The notes under the pieces are model-generated. The model had not been told where the DNA came from and did not search any database. It saw only the letters and a program-made list of their open reading frames with translations. A program made the translations under genes and the position numbers. Shown piece by piece: positions 9,101 through 10,620 of a DNA stretch of 10,620 bases (the first letter of the stretch is position 1; every line of letters starts with the position of its first letter). The DNA comes from Cephalothrix spiralis (taxonomy: Eukaryota; Nemertea; Palaeonemertea; Archinemertea; Cephalotrichidae), in assembly GCA_032353305.1 (NCBI GenBank), contig JAUCNG010398477.1, positions 1-10,620 of the forward strand, read 5' to 3'.

Positions 9101-10457
9101 TTTTATAATCACTACTTAAATTATGTAAATATTACTGTACTATAAATTGTAAAGATGTAAGACACTCTAATAAAATATTTTCATTTCATTTCATTTCATG
9201 TATCTTCCATCCATTTTCTAGAGATATGTAAAAAAAAGCCCTACAAGCTAGTCGTTGAATAACCAATATTATACAACAGTCAGCTATTTTGGGGTTTTTA
9301 AATCTTTTGAATTGTAAAAAATCTCTTAGAGATAGGTGAAGTGGTGATTGAAACTATTGTTAAACCGTTATTCTTCTCGTTTCCGTTAGATAAAACCGTT
9401 ATAATAAAAGCGTTGTTTTTTCACTTTAATGTGAAAATTACTCCTAAAGTTTCTTATAAATACTGTTGACAAGTATTTTAAGTAAAACATTAACATACCT
9501 TTGATAAAAGAAGTTCCACCCCAAAGGCGAACAAGATAAATAAATTTGATACTGAAACAAAAATAAATTCAATTATAAAATTATTTTAAGAACATAAAGA
9601 TTGCTGCAGGATACACGACTTTTTTTTATAGAGGTTCATAATTTTCGAAGGAATTTATCATGTTTAAAAGAATGCTCGTTTTGCTACATGTATAATGGAC
9701 CAAAGCACGTTTTCTAAGCTTCAGAAAAACAGTATTCATGTTCAGTAGAAGCGTTCAAGGAGCGGAGCATTGACGTTATAATTTAATTTAAGGATTAAGT
9801 GTAGAAGATACAAAGTTCTCCAGGACACACAATCCTCTAAACTTAGATATCACAAGCATGTCTTGATTATCTGCCTTTATTCACCGTAAAACAACCTTAG
9901 AACTAGGCTCTGAAGGATGCATGATAGACATCTATCAATGTCATGTATCGTTTTTCCGTCCCCCACGAGAGGTAGCGTGATGGGTCCTTCCGAATACATG
10001 AAGCTAGCACAACCCACAAATTGATTTTTTTTAATTGCTTGGTTGCCGGTGAGAATTTCCGAAAAATGAAACAAACAAAAAAAAATCCGACTGAATTCTC
10101 AGATGTTGAATGAAAAGAAACATCGGGGTAAAAAATTAATTTTTTTTTAAATACCGCCGACGAGATTGTTTGAAAGCTAGCTCAATTTTTTTCCCCGTCA
10201 ATTAGATATATTCTGAAAAGTCTTTAAACATTTTTTTTGAAATTTTTTCCCGTAAACCAAGCAATTAAAAAAGAGGCCTAAATCTCGTCCACTTTTATAA
10301 GGCCTATAGTATAGATGCATAGCTAATGAATATTTCGTATACCATTTTTGTTGGATACTTACACAAGACCAAGAGTAACGAAGGCCAGTTCCTCAAACTG
10401 TAAGGGTCAGTAGCTAAAACTGATATATATATAACTGGATCAACAAGCAAACCATAC
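40..10457 (-). CDS. DGAT1: Diacylglycerol O-acyltransferase 1 (DGAT1), partial, 12 internal exons
   Basis: The enzyme joins an acyl-CoA to diacylglycerol to make triacylglycerol, as a membrane-bound O-acyltransferase (MBOAT) of the ER. Twelve minus-strand exons (listed separately) total 1072 nt: one base finishing a split codon, then 357 codons without a stop. All introns are GT-AG and every junction keeps phase. The product aligns almost without gaps to about human residues 110-437 (numbering from memory) and carries the family landmarks [25 protein letters not shown] and SAFFHE with the catalytic His. These residues, the intact frame and good splice sites argue for a working gene and not a retrocopy. 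Sterol O-acyltransferase (SOAT/ACAT) is the nearest alternative, but the [11 protein letters not shown] and [15 protein letters not shown] context is DGAT1-specific. The N-terminal ~110 and C-terminal ~50 residues lie outside the window. No promoter or polyadenylation site is visible. Confidence 0.95.
384..500 (-). mobile_element. tRNA-derived SINE-like copy 1
   Basis: On the minus strand a D-arm-like GCTC-TGTTGGTAA-GAGC (about 481-497; A box) is followed some 45 bases later by a perfect B box GGTTCGAATCC (complement of 427-437). The ends do not pair as an acceptor stem and the anticodon arm is degenerate, so this is not a working tRNA gene. A non-tRNA tail follows with a CCGTATAGAT block (396-405, plus-strand reading) and a 12-bp palindrome AAGCGATCGCTT (384-395). 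The head vaguely resembles tRNA-Met. Outer limits are uncertain. Confidence 0.7.
571..645. repeat. 25-bp tandem repeat, three perfect copies
   Basis: A 25-bp AT-rich unit (beginning catttaaatatagc) is repeated at 571-595, 596-620 and 621-645 with no mismatch. The array lies in the intron between exons k and l. Its last base is 5 bp from the GT of the exon k 5' splice site (649-650). Each unit contains near-palindromic ATTTAAAT and CTTTAAAT words. Perfect identity suggests recent expansion, so copy number may vary between individuals. Confidence 0.95.
651..738 (-). CDS. DGAT1: DGAT1 exon k: catalytic-His exon (SAFFHE)
   Basis: This 88-nt exon lies between acceptor ctattacag and donor CGAG|gttagt. 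One leading base completes an Arg codon begun in exon j. It reads [20 protein letters not shown] then FFVSAFFHE, against human [20 protein letters not shown] then FLASAFFHE, with no gaps. The His in FFHE is the catalytic residue of the MBOAT family (His415 in human) and is present. The exon ends in phase 0. Its donor is +4/+5-degenerate (gttagt) and is followed within 4 bp by a 25-bp tandem repeat, so this splice site has an unusual setting. Confidence 0.97.
1254..1801. mobile_element. 548-bp Tc1/mariner-like MITE
   Basis: Inverted ends of about 46 bp (1259-1304 and 1748-1793, roughly 90% alike) share TCAATATTATG/CCAATATTATG and AGATGACGTCATATTGTGACT. Outer bases read TA|CAG at the left and TTG|TA at the right, fitting the TA target preference of Tc1/mariner elements. 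The outermost ~10 bases are poorly matched. The interior has no transposase; a 65-codon open frame there is not recognisable. It also contains a 14-bp palindrome CTAGTGATCACTAG (1709-1722). It lies in the intron between exons j and k, ending about 50 bp from exon j. Confidence 0.75.
1287..1294. promoter_or_regulatory. CRE palindrome TGACGTCA in left MITE end
   Basis: A full cAMP-response-element consensus (CREB/ATF site). It recurs at 1758-1765 in the right end of the same element, and at 450-457 within SINE copy 1. Binding in this animal is not shown by the sequence. Confidence 0.35.
1851..1916 (-). CDS. DGAT1: DGAT1 exon j: [10 protein letters not shown] active-site segment
   Basis: This 66-nt exon lies between acceptor ttttctatag and donor AAAG|gtaacg. 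One leading base completes the second Trp of FYKDWWN and two bases trail. It reads [20 protein letters not shown] then K. The NIPVH residues (Asn378 and His382 in human numbering from memory) line the reaction chamber and are kept. Human has SES where this has ADS, and WCI where this has WGK. The donor gtaacg is weaker than its neighbours. A mariner-like MITE ends about 50 bp past that donor. Confidence 0.96.
1957..2590. other. Intron i-j content, with a strong hairpin at 2431-2472
   Basis: No gene is seen. At 2431-2444 and 2459-2472 a 14-bp inverted repeat (TCGGCATGATCGGA with TCCGATCGTGCCGA, one mismatch) flanks a 14-base loop. The stretch 2362-2472 is unusually rich in ATCGG/CGGA words. 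The phrase AGGGGCATATTT occurs as a direct repeat at 1957 and 2501. An 80-codon plus-strand frame across this stretch has no recognisable domain and is not called. Confidence 0.5.
2606..2718 (-). CDS. DGAT1: DGAT1 exon i: MBOAT core with FYKDWW signature
   Basis: This 113-nt exon lies between acceptor tcggttctag and donor GGTG|gtaagt. It starts in phase 0 and ends with two bases of a Trp codon. It reads [20 protein letters not shown] then [17 protein letters not shown], nearly identical to human. It includes FYxDWWN, the signature of the DGAT1/ACAT branch (human 360-366), whose second Trp is split across the next intron. The HSCLN and FGDREFY blocks distinguish DGAT1 from sterol acyltransferases. 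This is the exon that first identified the gene. The upstream intron holds the 907-bp foldback element. Confidence 0.98.
2929..3835. mobile_element. 907-bp foldback element with 9-bp target duplication
   Basis: The ends TAGTCTAATCATAG and, inverted, TAGACTAATCATAG start inverted arms of about 144 bp (2929-3072) and 133 bp (3703-3835), roughly 80-85% alike with two small indels. Immediately outside both ends is the perfect 9-bp duplication CCTCTTTAT (2920-2928 and 3836-3844). Nested inside are two further inverted pairs: 3088-3130 with 3320-3369, and 3133-3158 with 3219-3250. Long inverted ends and a 9-bp duplication fit a Mutator-like (MULE) foldback element; Merlin (8-9 bp) is an alternative. 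No transposase is visible. The right half holds about 330 bp (3370-3702) with no counterpart in the left half. Confidence 0.85.
3370..3702. other. Unpaired insert within the right half of the foldback element
   Basis: This stretch is unpaired in the nested inverted repeat and is less AT-rich. On the minus strand one frame from about 3720 to the stop at 3607 reads an acidic tract ([16 protein letters not shown]), and an overlapping 72-codon frame at 3420-3638 reads basic residues ([20 protein letters not shown]). Neither is recognised. They may be decayed remnants of a transposase or captured gene; the frame change would be a break. No function is claimed. Confidence 0.4.
4029..4081. repeat. 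11-bp perfect inverted repeat near exon h splice donor
   Basis: CATGCGCACTT (4029-4039) pairs with AAGTGCGCATG (4071-4081) around a 31-base loop. It lies 32 bp into the intron after exon h on the transcribed strand, so it could fold in the pre-mRNA. TGCATGCGCA at 4027 is a half-consensus NRF-1-like word. Confidence 0.6.
4114..4200 (-). CDS. DGAT1: DGAT1 exon h: NSMKP segment
   Basis: This 87-nt exon (29 codons, phase 0 at both ends) lies between acceptor ttattttccag and donor AGCG|gtaagt. It reads [20 protein letters not shown] then ILERLLKLA, the same length as human [20 protein letters not shown] then IIERLLKLA. The invariant NSMKP and ERLLKLA blocks are intact. In DGAT1 this is the luminal loop and following helix between membrane segments. 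A strong 11-bp inverted repeat (4029-4039 with 4071-4081) sits about 33 bp past its 5' splice site. Confidence 0.96.
4372..4410 (-). CDS. DGAT1: DGAT1 exon g: 39-nt small exon
   Basis: This 39-nt, 13-codon exon lies between acceptor tttatttgtag and donor GCAG|gtaagt. It reads [13 protein letters not shown], matching human LFFTQLQVGLIQQ with no gap. It starts and ends in phase 0, so skipping it would keep frame but delete part of a membrane helix. The next intron is the shortest in the window (171 bp). A SINE-like copy lies about 90 bp upstream of its acceptor. It would be missed by ORF or HMM scanning alone; recognition depends on its two neighbours. Confidence 0.93.
4500..4626 (-). mobile_element. 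tRNA-derived SINE-like copy 2
   Basis: The minus strand carries TAGCTCAGCTCAGTCGGTAG (A box region; complement 4601-4620) and B box GGTTCGAACCC (complement 4569-4579). The anticodon arm and variable region are shortened, so it is a pseudo-tRNA head and not a functional gene. The following sequence has the same CCGTATAGAT block (4535-4544) as copy 1 at nearly the same distance from the B box, which argues for a shared SINE body. It lies in the intron between exons f and g. The 3' end is not defined; no poly-A or clear target duplication was seen. Confidence 0.7.
4780..5050. other. GC-richer intronic block with two strong hairpins
   Basis: Within the intron between exons f and g this block is GC-richer than its surroundings. 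TTCCAGTT/AACTGGAA (4829-4836, 4842-4849) forms a perfect 8-bp stem. GGGTTGACG/CGTCAACCC (4940-4948, 4959-4967) forms a perfect 9-bp stem with a 10-base loop. CTGCAG-T-CTGCAG lies between them. CTAG follows the second hairpin at 4971-4974. This recalls a Helitron 3' end but the spacing and following base do not fit well. It is probably old mobile DNA of unknown type. Confidence 0.45.
5091..5194 (-). CDS. DGAT1: DGAT1 exon f: [13 protein letters not shown] and RIRKRFLL
   Basis: This 104-nt exon lies between acceptor ctcttttcag and donor AATG|gtaagc. Two leading bases complete Asp. It reads [20 protein letters not shown] then [14 protein letters not shown], collinear and ungapped with human [20 protein letters not shown] then [14 protein letters not shown]. 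The [11 protein letters not shown] block is one of the most conserved in DGAT1 and lies at the cytosolic side of the acyl-CoA tunnel. The RIRKRFLL stretch is basic, as in the family. It ends in phase 0, directly compatible with exon g. Confidence 0.97.
5434..5678. repeat. Degenerate inverted repeat with NRF-1-like palindromes
   Basis: TGCATGCGCA (5434-5443) is mirrored exactly by TGCGCATGCA (5669-5678). Further in, TAGATTAGG...ATCTGTT...GTAAAACATTT (5471-5509) is mirrored with gaps at 5584-5616. A perfect TGCGCATGCGCA lies at 5643-5654. This looks like an old MITE-like element in the intron between exons e and f; ends and target duplication are unresolved. Confidence 0.45.
5912..6001 (-). CDS. 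DGAT1: DGAT1 exon e: variable cytosolic loop ending in SYPDN
   Basis: This 90-nt exon lies between acceptor ccttttcag and donor AAAG|gtgaga. Two leading bases complete Gly and one base trails. It reads [20 protein letters not shown] then SYPDNLNLK. Only the last part is conserved (human TVSYPDNLTYR). The first ~20 residues are acidic, Asn/Ser-rich and probably disordered. With the tail of exon d, the loop between the KWC and SYPDN motifs is about 50 residues against about 22 in human. The upstream intron is the longest here (1910 bp) and holds several repeats. Confidence 0.93.
6004..6660. other. Intron d-e, distal part: no gene seen
   Basis: This is AT-rich intronic sequence. Between 6410 and 6550 there is a GC-richer patch with GGTGACC and two CGGGTCAC words in direct orientation (about 6499 and 6530) and a TAGGCCTA word after it. 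It contains no open frame or RNA structure that I recognise. Confidence 0.4.
6690..6770. repeat. Dispersed repeat, copy related to 10251-10282
   Basis: GTAAACCAAGTAATTCAAAA then AAAGCCTAAAT (6740-6770) matches GTAAACCAAGCAATTAAAAA then AGAGGCCTAAAT (10252-10282) in the same orientation. Both follow T-runs and a CCCG/TCCG. They are likely ends of one mobile-element family. Full extent was not resolved. Confidence 0.5.
7100..7300. other. Structured intronic block with short inverted and direct repeats
   Basis: TGGACTGG (about 7103) is mirrored by CCAGTCCA (about 7173). CGTATTTATTGCA occurs twice in direct orientation about 43 bp apart. TCCGTATCG (7244-7252) and CGATACGGA (7289-7297) form a perfect 9-bp stem around a GC-rich loop. 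No gene or known RNA fold was recognised. Confidence 0.4.
7424..7813. mobile_element. 390-bp inverted-repeat element (MITE-like)
   Basis: ATATTCGCCGGTAAAAGTTG at the left end is mirrored by the complement of the right end (ATATTCGCCGATAAAAGTGC). The inverted arms run about 105-120 bp, with shared blocks GACATCATTTTCTGAAAATTT and AGTTTTCGA-AAAT. The middle holds TGCGCATGCGCG (7533-7544) and TGCGCATGCGCA (7559-7570). No clear target duplication borders it, so superfamily is open. It lies in the intron between exons d and e and ends about 100 bp past the exon d donor. Confidence 0.75.
7533..7570. promoter_or_regulatory. Pair of NRF-1-like palindromes
   Basis: TGCGCATGCGCG and TGCGCATGCGCA, 26 bp start to start, match the vertebrate NRF-1 (nuclear respiratory factor 1) palindromic consensus YGCGCAYGCGCR. 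Being carried by a repeat, they could be a property of the element and not a DGAT1 control region. Related words occur at 5434, 5643, 5669 and 4027. Confidence 0.35.
7912..8082 (-). CDS. DGAT1: DGAT1 exon d: KLVSY-VNKWC helix and start of cytosolic loop
   Basis: This 171-nt exon is the longest in the window, between acceptor tactttcag and donor TCAG|gtaagg. Its first two bases complete a Val codon. The first part reads [20 protein letters not shown] then SVNKWC, matching human [20 protein letters not shown] then DVNSWC. The second part ([20 protein letters not shown], then [10 protein letters not shown]) is basic, Ser/Thr-rich and unmatched. It begins the cytosolic loop that continues in exon e. 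The open frame continues upstream of the acceptor, but those residues have no DGAT1 counterpart, so the start is set by the AG and by phase. Confidence 0.94.
8083..8611. other. Intron c-d: no gene seen
   Basis: It contains a short GC-only patch (GGCCGCCGCGCCGCGCC, about 8371-8387) that stands out from AT-rich surroundings. Nearby AGGCCTGT and ACAGGC words could pair. No open frame, RNA gene or mobile element with defined ends was recognised. Confidence 0.4.
8612..8714 (-). CDS. DGAT1: DGAT1 exon c: FPAAV membrane segment
   Basis: This 103-nt exon follows acceptor ctatttcag and ends at donor CCAG|gtacgt. It starts in phase 0 and ends with one base. It reads [20 protein letters not shown] then [14 protein letters not shown], matching human [20 protein letters not shown] then CFPAAVVLLVESITP. 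The conserved LLHV and FPAAV blocks make this a confident match. The segment is a membrane helix followed by a short luminal turn, one residue shorter than human. The same bases form part of a longer minus-strand open frame that runs through the splice sites and is not itself a gene. Confidence 0.93.
9080..9199 (+). mobile_element. Probable LINE 3' end with pentamer tail
   Basis: An AT-rich stretch ending ...CTCTAATAAAATATTT runs into four TTTCA repeats (about 9178-9199). AATAAA followed by a short tandem tail is typical of CR1/L2-type non-LTR retrotransposon 3' ends in marine invertebrates. No reverse-transcriptase coding sequence is present, so it would be a 5'-truncated copy. A SINE sharing that tail is the alternative. 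Confidence 0.45.
9499..9551 (-). CDS. DGAT1: DGAT1 exon b: membrane helix
   Basis: This 53-nt exon lies between acceptor tttcag and donor AAAG|gtatgt. Two leading bases complete a Leu codon begun in exon a. It reads [17 protein letters not shown], aligned without gaps to human ANVFAVAAFQVEKRLAV. It is strongly hydrophobic and is expected to be a transmembrane helix. Identity is modest (shared N, F, A-F, VE, L), so assignment rests on exact phase with both neighbours, the splice sites and the ungapped length. It ends in phase 0 and is followed by an intron of 784 bp. Confidence 0.88.
10025..10272. repeat. Inverted-repeat element of about 250 bp
   Basis: TTTTTTTTAATTGCTTGGTT (10025-10044), continuing to about 10067, is mirrored by 10229-10272 (ACCAAGCAATTAAAAAA in plus-strand reading). 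The arms are about 40 bp with mismatches. The interior is T-rich without coding potential. The right arm matches the repeat at 6740-6770. It lies in the intron between exons a and b. Confidence 0.55.
10363..10457 (-). CDS. DGAT1: DGAT1 exon a: first luminal/membrane region in window
   Basis: This 95-nt exon follows acceptor ttattacag and ends at donor TTGT|gtaagt. It begins with one base that completes a codon (G; human has Lys at the split) and ends with one base of the next. It reads [20 protein letters not shown] then [11 protein letters not shown], matching human [20 protein letters not shown] then WPAPCLVI. Three residues (LRN) are inserted before the WP. A second AG inside the exon (TTACAG near 10398) could look like an acceptor, but using it would remove the conserved DPYS and break phase, so the longer exon is preferred. 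The upstream exon that should end in the first membrane helix was not found up to base 10620. Confidence 0.93.
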
Positions 10458-10620
10458 CTGTAATAAAAAAATTGATAGTTCATTTTTAATATTTTACTTC
10501 TATCATATCATTGCCATTATAAATCACATTTTAATTATAATTTTTAAACAGCCTTAAAGTTTTTACTAAATAAGAATATTCGCAGTTCAATTTTTACCAA
10601 AAATTATAAAAAAGGCAACA
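10458..10620. other. Intron upstream of exon a: no exon seen
   Basis: AT-rich intron. The preceding DGAT1 exon, expected to encode a helix like human RLFLENLIK and to end with two bases of a codon, was looked for on the minus strand and not found. It must lie beyond the window. Confidence 0.6.

Noticed and set aside
10398-10413. Alternative acceptor TTACAG inside DGAT1 exon a
   Set aside because: It would remove the conserved DPYS and the YGLLVDP block, and changes phase.

Overview
The window is animal nuclear DNA: AT-rich, with short exons separated by GT-AG introns and many non-autonomous mobile elements. No long open frame exists on either strand. Reading the minus strand exon by exon gives twelve coding exons that join in phase into 357 codons of one gene, diacylglycerol O-acyltransferase 1 (DGAT1), the MBOAT-family enzyme of the endoplasmic reticulum that makes triacylglycerol. 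The piece aligns with about residues 110-437 of the 488-residue human enzyme. The first exons lie beyond base 10620 and the last exon(s) before base 1. The sequence is invertebrate-like (many TACATGTA, TAGGCCTA and TGCGCATGCGCA words; compact introns of 171-1910 bp), probably a marine invertebrate such as an echinoderm, hemichordate or lophotrochozoan. The clade cannot be fixed from this window.

Layout in gene order, from high to low coordinates: exon a 10363-10457; b 9499-9551; c 8612-8714; d 7912-8082; e 5912-6001; f 5091-5194; g 4372-4410 (39 nt); h 4114-4200; i 2606-2718; j 1851-1916; k 651-738; l 40-102. Exons a-d encode early membrane segments, d-e a long cytosolic loop, f-h the central region with the SYPDN and RIRKRFLL motifs, i-j the FYKDWWN signature and NIPVH, k the catalytic His in SAFFHE, and l the YLVSVPLRM segment ending in an active-site Gln. 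Every junction keeps frame, and all key residues are intact, so the gene looks functional.

The introns carry most of the novelty: a 907-bp foldback element with long inverted ends and a perfect 9-bp target duplication (2929-3835); a 548-bp Tc1/mariner-like MITE with a CRE palindrome in each end (1254-1801); a 390-bp inverted-repeat element with two NRF-1-like palindromes at its centre (7424-7813); two tRNA-derived SINE-like copies (about 384-500 and 4500-4626) sharing a 10-bp block at matched distance; a threefold perfect 25-bp tandem repeat touching the 5' splice site of the catalytic-His exon; a probable LINE 3' tail; and several strong hairpins. No plus-strand gene, functional RNA gene or CRISPR array was found.
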